Assembly (NCBI GenBank): GCA_050305405.1
Contig: JBNLFG010000005.1
Location: 1-64,000 of the forward strand
Direction of reading: 5' to 3'
Origin: Desulfolinea sp050305405
GTDB taxonomy: Bacteria; Chloroflexota; Anaerolineae; Anaerolineales; Villigracilaceae
Length of the DNA stretch: 64,000 bases
The notes beneath the pieces were generated by a model. It had not been told where the DNA came from, did not search any database, and saw only the letters and a list, made by a program, of their open reading frames with translations. Shown in pieces: positions 16,489-25,472 of the stretch. Within the stretch, counting starts at the first letter, position 1. Every line of letters begins with the position of its first letter. Made by a program: the position numbers and the translations under genes.

Positions 16489-17574
16489 ATGCATCTGATT
16501 CTCGACGCCCATACAGATCTCGCCTACAACATGCTCACTTTCGGGCGTGATTATACCCGTTCAGTTCACGAAACACGCCAGCGCGAACAAAAGACCCAAA
16601 TCCCCATATGGAACGGCTCCTGCCTGCTCGGCATACCCGAATATCAGCAAGGCAACATCGCCATCATCTTCTCCACTCTTTTTGCAACACCGATCAGACG
16701 CCAACTAGGCGAATGGGATACGCTCGTCTACAAAGATGCGGATGAAGCCCACAAACTCTACCGCCAGCAATTGGACTTGTACCGGCGTCTGGCTGAAGAA
16801 AGCCCGGCAACCTACAACATCATCCGCAACACTCCTGAATTGAACCTGCATCTGTCCAAATGGCAGGATGCTGAAGAGACGCGCCCCATCGGCATGATCT
16901 TGCTTATGGAAGGCGCGGATGCCGTCCGCGCCCCTGAAGAGCTGGAAGAGTGGTGGGCGCTGGGATTGCGCCTGATCGGCCCCGCCTGGGCTGGCACTCG
17001 CTACTCCGGCGGAACGGGAGACCCCGGCCCCCTCACTAGCGAAGGCCGCGATCTCCTCGCCGTAATGGCAGAATTGGGCTTTATTCTCGATCTCAGCCAC
17101 ATGGACGAGGCAGCCCTACTCGAAGCCCTCGATCTTTACGAAGGCAATCTCCTTGCCAGCCACAGCAATGCCAAGGCACTTCTTCCCCACAGTCCCAGCA
17201 ACCGCCATCTCTCCGACCGTGCCATACGCGGCATCATCGAGCGCGATGGAGTCATCGGCGTGGTACCCTTTAACGCCTTCCTGCAAGATGGCTGGCGTCT
17301 CTCCGATGGACGGGAACAAGTTACTCTTCAGCACGTCATCGCCCAAATCGACCACATCTGCCAGCTCGCCGGAGATGCCAATCACGTTGGAATCGGTTCC
17401 GATTTCGACGGTGGCTTCGGTCTGGAATATGTCCCGAAAGAGATTGACACCATCGCAGATCTACAAAAACTTGCCCCTCTTCTCGCAGAACGAGGGTATA
17501 CTGATGAAAATATTGCCGCTATCTTTGGACAAAATTTTATCAACCTTCTCAAAAAATCACTCCCAGCACTATGA
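16489..17574 (+). CDS. Membrane dipeptidase-like metallohydrolase (peptidase M19)
   Basis: A 361-residue TIM-barrel metalloprotein of the renal dipeptidase family. Zinc ligands appear in order: HTD near residue 8-10, the bridging Glu in LLMEGADA, His in ASHSNAKAL, and the late IGSDFDGG motif. Such enzymes cleave dipeptides, sometimes with D-residues. No signal peptide is present. The ATG lies only a few bases after the T-tract of the S1 terminator and has no Shine-Dalgarno sequence, so the message must arise from read-through or a promoter inside the terminator region. The stop overlaps the next gene's start (ATGA). Confidence 0.9.
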   Translation: MHLILDAHTDLAYNMLTFGRDYTRSVHETRQREQKTQIPIWNGSCLLGIPEYQQGNIAIIFSTLFATPIRRQLGEWDTLVYKDADEAHKLYRQQLDLYRRLAEESPATYNIIRNTPELNLHLSKWQDAEETRPIGMILLMEGADAVRAPEELEEWWALGLRLIGPAWAGTRYSGGTGDPGPLTSEGRDLLAVMAELGFILDLSHMDEAALLEALDLYEGNLLASHSNAKALLPHSPSNRHLSDRAIRGIIERDGVIGVVPFNAFLQDGWRLSDGREQVTLQHVIAQIDHICQLAGDANHVGIGSDFDGGFGLEYVPKEIDTIADLQKLAPLLAERGYTDENIAAIFGQNFINLLKKSLPAL

Positions 17575-18014
17575 CATCAACAGAAATTGAAAAAACTCCC
17601 ATTTCCCGCACATCGGTTCTAACCGGCCTTATCACGACCTTAGTTGGGCTCTTCATCTTTACGATGGGAGCAAAACCCGAATGGTACAACATGGATCGCA
17701 GCCCAATCGTAGGCTTTGTACAGATTGCTGTCTTTCTGGTCGGTTTGGCAATTATCTGCATTGGTGGCTCTGTTGGTTTGCGTGCACTTTGGGGAGATAA
17801 CGAACGCTCCATCGCAGCAGATATTGGCTTGCGCTTGGTTAGCACCGGTTATGTGCTTTCCGTTTTTACTGGTATGGCAGACGTTTTCGGCATGGGGACA
17901 CAACCGCTGCCTGAAGTCCCGTTTTTTGGCCCGCTTCAATCCGTTGGCATGGAAATAGGGCAGGGATTGATTTTATTTGGTTTTTTACTAACTATTCCAC
18001 GTAGAAAAAAATAA
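17571..18014 (+). CDS. Four-helix membrane protein, unknown function
   Basis: A 147-residue protein I do not recognise. It has a polar N-terminus and about four hydrophobic segments (VLTGLITTLVGLFIF, VGFVQIAVFLVGLAIICI, LRLVSTGYVLSVFTGM, GQGLILFGFLLTI) and ends in a basic RRKK. Translation is coupled to the M19 peptidase through a 4-bp ATGA overlap, so the two proteins probably act together or are at least co-made. Confidence 0.75.
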   Translation: MTSTEIEKTPISRTSVLTGLITTLVGLFIFTMGAKPEWYNMDRSPIVGFVQIAVFLVGLAIICIGGSVGLRALWGDNERSIAADIGLRLVSTGYVLSVFTGMADVFGMGTQPLPEVPFFGPLQSVGMEIGQGLILFGFLLTIPRRKK

Positions 18015-18099
18015 GACAACTCATAAAACTCTTTACAAGCAGGCTTCAAGAAGAGGCTATCCAAGAAAAGCTGTACAACATCAACAACAGGAGGATACG

Positions 18100-18729
18100 A
18101 TGTCATTCAAACGCAGTACCGTTTATCTTTTGCTCATTCCCCTACTGACCATGTCCGCTTGTATCCTCACGCCAACGCCAGAAGCAACTAAAGTTCCTGC
18201 TGTAGAAGCGCCCACAAAAGTACCAGAAAATAAAATTACAAAATACTGTCATCCAGATGGGACTGATGTACTTGTTTCTCCTGACGAAAAATACTGTTTC
18301 GCCCATCCCTATGGATACTACAGCTATGAGAAGGATGATGAACCAGGTGCTTTTTTCATTCAAAGTGGAAATCCAACTTTAAGCACCGCCGCAGGAGCAC
18401 CAGAACCAGCAACCCTTCTAATCCCTGTAATTTTGAAAGTTCATCACGAAACAGAAAATGACAAAGAAGACCTGATGCCTTATATCGGTCGGAATGCTAA
18501 AGTTGATTTAGCTGACTTGTCCCCTTGGATCTTATCGAAAGAGGATGCTTTTATCGCTAAAACGCACCTAAACAATACTGTTATTTATTATATTTACACA
18601 AAACATAAAAAGGAATTCTACACCCTTGAATTCAGTACAGGGGCATCGCTATCGGATGAAGGAGCGTGCGCAGACGAGCTAGAGAAACTCTTTTTCACTG
18701 TCTCAAAAACATTTACCTTCTTAGATTAA
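18100..18729 (+). CDS. Lipoprotein of unknown function
   Basis: A 209-residue protein with a lipoprotein signal peptide (YLLLIPLLTMSAC, lipobox Cys at about residue 21), a short T/P-rich spacer and a globular C-terminal domain. It contains GYYSYEKDDEPGAF and GACADELEKLFFTVSKTF, a pattern resembling other Chloroflexota solute-binding or PsbP-like lipoproteins, but I cannot assign a family. AGGAGG lies 7 bp before the ATG. A terminator follows. Confidence 0.8.
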   Translation: MSFKRSTVYLLLIPLLTMSACILTPTPEATKVPAVEAPTKVPENKITKYCHPDGTDVLVSPDEKYCFAHPYGYYSYEKDDEPGAFFIQSGNPTLSTAAGAPEPATLLIPVILKVHHETENDKEDLMPYIGRNAKVDLADLSPWILSKEDAFIAKTHLNNTVIYYIYTKHKKEFYTLEFSTGASLSDEGACADELEKLFFTVSKTFTFLD

Positions 18730-18747
18730 ACCGCCAAACAATTACTC

Positions 18748-18776
18748 AAGAGTTCCTCAATCGGGAACTCTTTTTA
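18748..18776 (+). terminator. Intrinsic terminator
   Basis: 9-bp stem AAGAGTTCC / GGAACTCTT with a 7-nt loop and a short T-run, downstream of the lipoprotein gene. Confidence 0.75.
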
Positions 18777-18786
18777 CTTAAAGTAC

Positions 18787-18815
18787 TTGACAAACGCATT
18801 TCAAAATGCTATTAT
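18787..18815 (+). promoter_or_regulatory. Promoter with internal palindrome before the small-protein/ArsR operon
   Basis: -35 TTGACA (18787-18792), 17-bp spacer, -10 TATTAT (18810-18815). The spacer contains the perfect inverted repeat GCATTT-CA-AAATGC (18796-18809), well placed to be an operator that blocks RNA polymerase, perhaps for the ArsR-type protein encoded downstream. Confidence 0.75.
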
Positions 18816-18896
18816 ATGCATGCAACCCGAATTTCCGCATAAATGAGATTCAAAAAAAGATATATTCGAAGCCGACCTATCGAAAGGAGAATAACG

Positions 18897-19136
18897 ATGA
18901 ACGACTTCCTTTATCAAGAACTTTTAGCCGCAGAATACCGCCGCGACCAAATGACGACAGCCGAAAAACATAACCGCTTCGCCTCCCCGTCCGGAAAGAG
19001 GCTAAACCTGAGCATCTACCGCACCCTCTCACTAACTGGTAAACTTCTCGAAAACTGGGGCTCCAGAATGCAGGCGCGCTACGAACACCTTGCAATGCAT
19101 GAAGAATGCAAAATGCTACCTAACCCTGCTAAATAA
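18897..19136 (+). CDS. Small hypothetical protein
   Basis: A 79-residue basic, helical protein beginning MNDFLYQELLAAEYRRDQM. The start is set by GAAAGGAG 9 bp upstream; the open frame extends further but only into the promoter leader. There is no signal peptide or membrane helix and I do not recognise the family. It is followed 35 bp later by the ArsR-type gene and shares its promoter. Confidence 0.65.
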   Translation: MNDFLYQELLAAEYRRDQMTTAEKHNRFASPSGKRLNLSIYRTLSLTGKLLENWGSRMQARYEHLAMHEECKMLPNPAK

Positions 19137-19171
19137 TTCATCAGGACTTCAATAACTTTCGAGGAGAAAAC

Positions 19172-20257
19172 ATGGTGCCACCGATTGATAATTTCATCGA
19201 GACCCCCGCCCGGACCCGCATCCGGGTGGGGCTTGCTCCCGTTCAAAATGCGATCCACAGTCTTTTACTGTTAACCAAAACTGAAGAGCTTTCCGGCTTG
19301 GGCGCATGGGTCATTGAGACCGCCCAAAAACTTTCCCCCGAAGAACTACATCAGCACTACCGCGTAATGATCGCCTTCTACCACGCCATCTTACCGCAAC
19401 GAAGCTGGAGTAGCTTTCCCATTTACTTGGAACACCTCGCGCAAGCAGATCCAGTAACTTTGCGCGACAAGATGATGCAAAGCTACTTTAAACTCTCATT
19501 TCACAAGACTGATACAGAATTTACACCAGAAAGCGCAATTGCCAGCGAAGAAAGCTACATCACGTTTCTTAAAGAGCGTTTCAGCGAAGATTATATCGAC
19601 GAAGAGCTGGAGCGCTGGGCATACACTTATGTTAGCGACCCGCCTGCCATGCAGGAACTGATCGTTTCACATCTGCGTCACTACTGGGAGAATTATCTCG
19701 CCAGCGAATGGGAACGCACCCTGCCCTCCCTCCAAAAAGCGGTCAGCGCTTTTCAGCAGGTCGATTTTAGCCAAATGGGTAACTTCGAGGTAGCTAAATA
19801 CATCACGGGACAAACCCTCTCCCCAGAGCACTGGAAAGAACGCTGCGAAAACGCAGACGGCTTATACTTTGCGCCATCACTACATGTTGGCCCTTATATT
19901 GGAAAATTCCACGAAGACAACCGACTTGGTTTCATATTTGGCGCACACCTACCCAGCAACACCCCTGTAAATGCACCCGAATTAAGCCAGGCAGACATCT
20001 ACGTCCGCCTAAATGCCCTCTCGGACGAAACCCGCCTGCAAATTTTGAAGTATATCGCCAACCAAGGCGAAAGCTGCTCGACCGAGATTATCAACGCTCT
20101 CGACCTGAGCCAGTCTGCGGCATCACGTCACCTGACCCAACTCACGGCAACCGGCTACCTCATCGCCCGCCGCATTGATGGGTCCAAATGTTATCGGCTT
20201 GATAAAGAGCGTATCGCTGGCACACTTGATACGATCAAGGCCTTTTTGGTCAATTGA
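19172..20257 (+). CDS. ArsR-type winged-helix regulator with large N-terminal domain
   Basis: A 361-residue regulator. The last ~90 residues are a winged-helix DNA-binding domain (LNALSDETRLQILKYIA, then DLSQSAASRHLTQLTATGYL and the wing RRIDGSKCYRL). The first 270 residues are a helical domain without recognised motifs, possibly ligand- or protein-binding; the DUF5937-type architecture is similar. It lacks the metal-binding cysteines of the arsenic-operon ArsR. GAGGAG lies before the ATG. It probably binds the palindrome in the promoter of its own operon (18796-18809). Confidence 0.85.
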   Translation: MVPPIDNFIETPARTRIRVGLAPVQNAIHSLLLLTKTEELSGLGAWVIETAQKLSPEELHQHYRVMIAFYHAILPQRSWSSFPIYLEHLAQADPVTLRDKMMQSYFKLSFHKTDTEFTPESAIASEESYITFLKERFSEDYIDEELERWAYTYVSDPPAMQELIVSHLRHYWENYLASEWERTLPSLQKAVSAFQQVDFSQMGNFEVAKYITGQTLSPEHWKERCENADGLYFAPSLHVGPYIGKFHEDNRLGFIFGAHLPSNTPVNAPELSQADIYVRLNALSDETRLQILKYIANQGESCSTEIINALDLSQSAASRHLTQLTATGYLIARRIDGSKCYRLDKERIAGTLDTIKAFLVN

Positions 20258-20275
20258 TTTTCTTCCCTTCTCGAG

Positions 20276-20303
20276 AGATTGCCCGTTATGTAACGGGCAA
20301 TCT
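20276..20303 (+). terminator. Intrinsic terminator/hairpin after the ArsR-type gene
   Basis: 13-bp perfect stem AGATTGCCCGTTA / TAACGGGCAATCT with two bases between arms; the U-tract is short (TTGTTT). Confidence 0.7.
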
Positions 20304-20391
20304 TGTTTAACGGTGGGTTTCTCTCTCCGAGCAAACTATTCTGTTACGGAAGCAAGCTAGGATCACGTTTGTCGCGAGATCATTAATGAAA

Positions 20392-20421
20392 AAAGCGGAA
20401 TTGATTGCTCAATTCCGCTTT
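20392..20421. terminator. Bidirectional terminator, mainly of the UgpC-type gene
   Basis: 13-bp stem AAAGCGGAATTGA / TCAATTCCGCTTT with loop TTGC and A/T-rich flanks. Confidence 0.82.
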
Positions 20422-20439
20422 CCTTTCATGTGTTTTTTC

Positions 20440-21540
20440 CTAGCGAATGACTGCTTCGGTTTCCGCATCAAAGATGTGGATGGCACCCATATCGAAGGCA
20501 ACCTGAATTTTCTCGTCAACGCTGTACTTCGAGCGTGGATCAACACGCGCAACGAAAGCCGTCTCACCGCTTATTAAGTGCAGGTAAATCTCGTTACCCA
20601 TCAACTCGGTCACATCGACCGTGGCAGATGCCAATTCGGTTTTTGTGTTCGGCGGAATAAAATCAGGATTGTGGATATTCTCAGGGCGGATACCGAAAAT
20701 AACATCTTTGCCAACGTGCGCTTCAAAAACGCTATTGCGGTCAGCGGGCAACGCGACGGAGAACTCTTTGCCATCGACGTAGATGGTATCGCCGTCTTTG
20801 CGCAGTTTGGCAGGGAAGAAGTTCATCGAGGGCGAACCGATGAAACCGGCCACGAAGAGATTATTCGGGGTGTTGTAGAGTACTTGCGGAGTGTCGAGCT
20901 GCTGCAAAACACCTTTGTTAATAACGGCGATACGGGTCGCCATGGTCATCGCTTCGACTTGGTCGTGGGTCACATAAACGAAGGTGGTGCCCAATTTTTT
21001 GTGCAGTTTGGTGATTTCGGCACGCATCTGGACACGCAGCTTCGCGTCCAGGTTGGAAAGCGGCTCGTCAAAAAGAAAAACTTTAGGGTCACGGACGATT
21101 GCGCGTCCAACTGCCACACGTTGACGTTGACCACCAGAAAGCTGGCGGGGTTTACGATCTAAAAGATCTTCAATCCCAAGAACCCCAGCAGCTTCTTCTA
21201 CACGCTGTTTGATCTCGTCTTTGGGAGTCTTGCGCAGTTTAAGTCCGAAGGCAAGATTATCATAGACGGAAAGATGCGGATACAACGCATAGGATTGGAA
21301 GACCATCGCGATATCACGGTCTTTGGGTGCAACGTCGTTCACGACGCGATCACCGATCAGAATTTCACCGCTGGTAATTTCTTCAAGACCAGCTAAAAGA
21401 CGCAGAGCAGTGGTTTTACCGCAGCCCGAAGGGCCGACGAGCACCAGAAACTCTTTATCTTCAATATGAAAGCTAGTATTGTTCACAGCTTTCACGTCGC
21501 CAAATTGCTTGACAACATTTTTGTACGTTACACTTGCCAT
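20440..21540 (-). CDS. ugpC: Sugar ABC transporter ATP-binding protein (UgpC/MalK/MsmX type)
   Basis: The ATPase of carbohydrate or polyol ABC importers, acting on the inner face of the membrane. At 366 residues it has Walker A GPSGCGKTT, signature LSGGQRQRVAVGRA, Walker B VFLFDEPLSNLD and a C-terminal TOBE/OB regulatory region. No permease or binding-protein genes are adjacent, so it is likely a shared (MsmX-like) ATPase serving several sugar importers elsewhere in the genome. It has its own promoter and a GGAGG ribosome site. Confidence 0.93.
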   Translation of the reverse strand: MASVTYKNVVKQFGDVKAVNNTSFHIEDKEFLVLVGPSGCGKTTALRLLAGLEEITSGEILIGDRVVNDVAPKDRDIAMVFQSYALYPHLSVYDNLAFGLKLRKTPKDEIKQRVEEAAGVLGIEDLLDRKPRQLSGGQRQRVAVGRAIVRDPKVFLFDEPLSNLDAKLRVQMRAEITKLHKKLGTTFVYVTHDQVEAMTMATRIAVINKGVLQQLDTPQVLYNTPNNLFVAGFIGSPSMNFFPAKLRKDGDTIYVDGKEFSVALPADRNSVFEAHVGKDVIFGIRPENIHNPDFIPPNTKTELASATVDVTELMGNEIYLHLISGETAFVARVDPRSKYSVDEKIQVAFDMGAIHIFDAETEAVIR

Positions 21541-21578
21541 AATAAACTTACCTCCAGTCGATTGAATATAGTGGCAAT

Positions 21579-21606
21579 ATTATACCGTAAAATTTGCGCG
21601 CTCAAA
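21579..21606 (-). promoter_or_regulatory. Promoter of the UgpC-type gene
   Basis: Minus-strand -35 TTTGAG (21601-21606), 16-bp spacer, -10 TATAAT (21579-21584). Confidence 0.6.
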
Positions 21607-21654
21607 CACCAGCGGTGGTAGAATCAGCGCTCATCCTTTTCAAAGAAGACACTT

Positions 21655-23418
21655 ATGACCACACCAACCCTAGCTTCAGAATTCACTATTTCCCGCCCCC
21701 GCAAATACGACCGCAGTAGCGCCGCACGCTGGATTTGGTCGCATACAGCCCCTTACTGGTGGCTGTTGATCATCATCTTCATCGGCGCCGCTGGAAACGC
21801 CGGTCTCGCCGCCGTGATGCCCGTCTATATCGGGCAAGCCTTCGACGCGATTACCGCTGCCGTTCCCAAAATCGAACGTCTCCTGCCCATCACCCTGCTT
21901 ATCATCGGGTCGCAGGTCATCCGCGCCGCCCTCCAACTGGGGCGCAACTTCGGCGCGGATTTTATGGCACAAAAGCTCGAGCGCAATATCCGCGATGAGT
22001 TGTATATCTCCCTGCTCGGCAAGAGCATGACCTTTCATAATATCCAGCCCGTCGGCGACACAATGGCCCGCGCCACGAACGATGTGCGCGAGATCAACTT
22101 CATGTACAGCCCGGGCGTCAATCTCGTGGTCGGTTCCTTCCTTTTCATGGTGATGCCCTTCTTCTTCGCCCCGCAATACCATCCCGACCTGCTACTCGTC
22201 CCAAGCCTCTTCGCTATCACCTACTTCATCGCCCTCTGGGAATACCTGCACAGCCTCTCCCCCGTCACCGACGCCGTACGCGGCGCCTTCGGCAAACTCA
22301 ACACGCGTCTCGCCGAAGCCCTCGACGGCATCGAGACCGTCAAAGGTGCGGCACAGGAAGAATACGAAGTCGGCCTTTTCAATAAGCTAGCACTCCGTGT
22401 ACGCGACACCTTCGTCAAACAAGGCGATCTTGAAGCGCGCTTCATTCCCATGCTTCTTTATGGGCTGACCTTTGGCGCGGGACTGCTGCACGCCCTGATT
22501 CTCTATCGTCAGGGCGAAATCCAGATCGGTGGCGTCATCGCCTACGTCGGACTTTTGGAGATGCTCCAATTTCCGACTTTCGCATCCACTTTTGCTTATA
22601 CGCAAATTTCTTTAGGGATGTCGAGTGCGCGCCGTATTTTGGAATTGCTCAACAGCGAGACTCTCCTCGACCAAAATGCGGATGGCTACGCCGAAACCAT
22701 GCGTGGGGAAGTTTGCTTCCGTGCAACAGCCTTTGGCTACAACCCGAACGAACCGGTACTAACCGACATCGACTTCAAGGTTCACCCCGGACAAACGGTT
22801 GCCATCGTCGGGCAGACGGGCGCAGGCAAGACCTCGCTCGTCAAGCTCATCAACCGCACCTACGAAGCGACCGCTGGCGACGTGCTCGTCGACGGGGTTA
22901 ATGTAAAAGATTGGAATATGGCCTCCCTCCGTGAGCAAATCTCGATCATTGAGCAGGACATCTTCCTCTTCTCGTCAACTATCGGAGAGAATATTGCTTT
23001 CGGCAAACAGGATGCCACACAGGAAGAGATCGAAGCAGCGGCGAAAGCGGCACAAGCCCACGAGTTCATTACCAGCTTTGAAGATGGCTACCAAGCCGAA
23101 ATCGGCGAGCGTGGCGTGACCCTTTCGGGCGGTCAGCGTCAACGACTGGCACTCGCGCGTGCCTTCCTGACCGATCCACGCATCCTCGTCCTTGACGATT
23201 CGACATCCGCTATCGATAGTGCCACCGAAGACCACATCCAGCGTGCCATCGCTGCCGCCGCAAAGGGACGCACGACCTTCCTGATCACACATCGACTTTC
23301 ACAAATTCGCTGGGCAGATTTGATCGTGGTGCTCAAAAACGGGCAAATCGCCGCCATCGGCTCACACGATGAGCTGATGAAAAGCAGCGAAGCCTATCGC
23401 AGGATTTTTTCAGAATAA
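21655..23418 (+). CDS. ABC exporter half-transporter with degenerate Walker B
   Basis: The protein has 587 residues: six membrane helices then an ATPase domain. Walker A is GQTGAGKTS and the signature is a canonical LSGGQRQRLALARA, but Walker B reads ILVLDDSTSAID, with Asp in place of the catalytic Glu. In heterodimeric exporters this marks the member that builds the degenerate ATP site. The next gene carries the matching deviant signature motif, supporting heterodimer formation. Codon use is markedly C-rich compared with neighbours. Substrate unknown. Confidence 0.9.
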   Translation: MTTPTLASEFTISRPRKYDRSSAARWIWSHTAPYWWLLIIIFIGAAGNAGLAAVMPVYIGQAFDAITAAVPKIERLLPITLLIIGSQVIRAALQLGRNFGADFMAQKLERNIRDELYISLLGKSMTFHNIQPVGDTMARATNDVREINFMYSPGVNLVVGSFLFMVMPFFFAPQYHPDLLLVPSLFAITYFIALWEYLHSLSPVTDAVRGAFGKLNTRLAEALDGIETVKGAAQEEYEVGLFNKLALRVRDTFVKQGDLEARFIPMLLYGLTFGAGLLHALILYRQGEIQIGGVIAYVGLLEMLQFPTFASTFAYTQISLGMSSARRILELLNSETLLDQNADGYAETMRGEVCFRATAFGYNPNEPVLTDIDFKVHPGQTVAIVGQTGAGKTSLVKLINRTYEATAGDVLVDGVNVKDWNMASLREQISIIEQDIFLFSSTIGENIAFGKQDATQEEIEAAAKAAQAHEFITSFEDGYQAEIGERGVTLSGGQRQRLALARAFLTDPRILVLDDSTSAIDSATEDHIQRAIAAAAKGRTTFLITHRLSQIRWADLIVVLKNGQIAAIGSHDELMKSSEAYRRIFSE

Positions 23419-23426
23419 TCCAGTCT

Positions 23427-23544
23427 CTGAGCGGAGACGTAGCGAAGCGTAGTCGCAGTCGAAGAGCGTTATTTACAAAACCGTCCTTCGACTACACATC
23501 TCACTTACCCCTACGGGGCACGCGTCGTTCGATGTTCCGCTCAG
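23427..23544. repeat. Dispersed fold-back repeat, copy A
   Basis: A 118-bp non-coding element with perfect 9-bp terminal inverted repeats CTGAGCGGA / TCCGCTCAG and internal complementary blocks (AGTCGAAG ... CTTCGACT). It resembles copy B at 32985-33083. It fills the gap between the two exporter genes. No target duplication is visible. Confidence 0.8.
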
Positions 23545-23573
23545 GAACTATCAATATTTTCTCAAGGTAAATT

Positions 23574-25388
23574 ATGGGATTCTTTAGCGGCTTAGACGCC
23601 GAAAAATACGACCGACAATACACCGACCGCGAACTGGTCGGGCGCATCGCAGACAACTTCAAACCTCAGCGCAAACGTATCATCGTCATTTCACTGCTGG
23701 TGATGCTGATGGCTTTCCTGACGGCAGCCGTGCCTTTTGCCATCAGCCAGACACTCAACAATCTCGACGTGACCCCCACGCAGAAATTTGTTGCTATCTT
23801 GGGCGGCGGCGTGATCGTGATCGGGATATTGCGCTGGGGCATCAACTGGGCACGCCGCTCAGTGACCGCCCGCGCCATCGGCGATGTGGTCATGGACATG
23901 CAAACCAACGCCTTCCGCGCCGCCACCGAACATGACCTTTCGTTCTACGACAAATTCTCGTCAGGGCGCATTGTCTCGCGCATCACATCCGACACCAAAG
24001 ATTTCGGGCAGCTCATCACCATCGTCACTGACATCAGCGCGCAATTATTACAGGCGATCATTCTCGTCATCATCCTTGCCCGCACAGAATGGAAACTGAC
24101 CCTGCTCACTGTCGCCTACCTGCCCATCATCTACTGGTTTACCGCCAGCTTCCGCAAAATCGCTCGCAAAGTGACCCGCAACGGGATGCGTGCCATGGCG
24201 GAGGTCAACTCAACTATCAAGGAAACCGTCAGCGGCATCGCGGTTGCAAAGAACTTTCGTCAGGAAGAGAGCATTTTCGAGACTTTCGACACCGCCAATC
24301 AGGATTCCTATCGTGTCAACGTGCGGCGTGGTTTTGTGCTTGCGCTGGTCTTCCCCGTCCTGAATGCGCTCGGCGGCGTCGCCACGGCCATTCTGGTTCT
24401 ACTCGGCGGCAGGATGGCAGCCAGCGGCCAAATCTCAGCCGAAGCATGGTATCTCTTTATTTTGAGTCTGAGCTATTTCCTCTTCCCTGTGATGAATCTC
24501 TCGGCCTTTTGGGCGCAGATCCAGCAGGGGTTAGCGGCAGCCGAACGGGTTTACGCGCTGATCGATGCCGATCCAAATGTTATTCAGGAAGATGACCAAG
24601 AGGCCGGGCAACTTTCGGGTCAGGTGCGTTTCGAGAAAGTGGATTTCCACTATATCCCGGCGGAACCGATTCTCTCTCAATTCAACTTGGTCATTCCAGC
24701 CGGAGAAAGTCTTGCCCTTGTGGGACATACCGGTGCCGGAAAGTCATCCATCGCAAAACTGATTGCGCGCTTTTACGAGTTTCAGTCTGGCAAGATTCTG
24801 CTCGACGAGCGCAATATCCGCTCCTTCAATCTGACATCCTATCGCCAACAATTGGGCATCGTTTCACAGTCGCCCTTCCTTTTTTCGGGGACGGTGGCAG
24901 AGAATATCCGCTATGCGCGCCCCGAAGCGACCGAAGCCGAAATGCTCACCATGGCGCGCAAGATCGGCGACGGCGAATGGCTGGAAACGCTGCCGGATGG
25001 TTTCGCAACCGAGGTCGGTGAACGCGGGGGACGCCTCTCGATGGGACAGCGCCAACTGGTCGCCCTGATGCGCGTGCTGATCCAACGCCCCACGATCTTC
25101 ATTCTGGACGAAGCCACCGCCAGCATTGACCCCTTCACCGAATGGCAGATCCAGCAAGCCTTGAACTTGATCCTAGAAAACACGACCAGTATCCTGATCG
25201 CTCACCGCCTGTCAACAGTCAAGTCTGCTGACCGCATACTCGTCATCCAGGATGGCGGCATTATCGAAGAAGGCGACCACGATGCACTCTTATCGCAAAA
25301 TGGGCATTATGCGGAACTATACAACACCTATTTCCGGCACCAAAGTTTGGCCTATGTTGAAAAGCAAGGCGAAGTAATTCGAGATTAG
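23574..25388 (+). CDS. ABC exporter half-transporter with deviant signature (partner gene)
   Basis: The protein has 604 residues: six membrane helices and an ATPase domain with Walker A GHTGAGKSS and Walker B IFILDEATASID (catalytic Glu present), but the signature is LSMGQRQLVALMRV instead of LSGGQ. In the head-to-tail NBD dimer this signature faces the Asp-containing site of the upstream protein, so the two defects fall in one ATP site, as in TM287/288-type heterodimers. The genes are 155 bp apart and separated by a repeat element, yet are almost certainly functional partners. Confidence 0.9.
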   Translation: MGFFSGLDAEKYDRQYTDRELVGRIADNFKPQRKRIIVISLLVMLMAFLTAAVPFAISQTLNNLDVTPTQKFVAILGGGVIVIGILRWGINWARRSVTARAIGDVVMDMQTNAFRAATEHDLSFYDKFSSGRIVSRITSDTKDFGQLITIVTDISAQLLQAIILVIILARTEWKLTLLTVAYLPIIYWFTASFRKIARKVTRNGMRAMAEVNSTIKETVSGIAVAKNFRQEESIFETFDTANQDSYRVNVRRGFVLALVFPVLNALGGVATAILVLLGGRMAASGQISAEAWYLFILSLSYFLFPVMNLSAFWAQIQQGLAAAERVYALIDADPNVIQEDDQEAGQLSGQVRFEKVDFHYIPAEPILSQFNLVIPAGESLALVGHTGAGKSSIAKLIARFYEFQSGKILLDERNIRSFNLTSYRQQLGIVSQSPFLFSGTVAENIRYARPEATEAEMLTMARKIGDGEWLETLPDGFATEVGERGGRLSMGQRQLVALMRVLIQRPTIFILDEATASIDPFTEWQIQQALNLILENTTSILIAHRLSTVKSADRILVIQDGGIIEEGDHDALLSQNGHYAELYNTYFRHQSLAYVEKQGEVIRD

Positions 25389-25472
25389 ATTTCTTCTGAA
25401 GAATTTTGACAAGTAGGTAAAAATTGGTATAGTGATGTAAATTTATTTATTCGTATCAAAAGGAGAAAAGTA

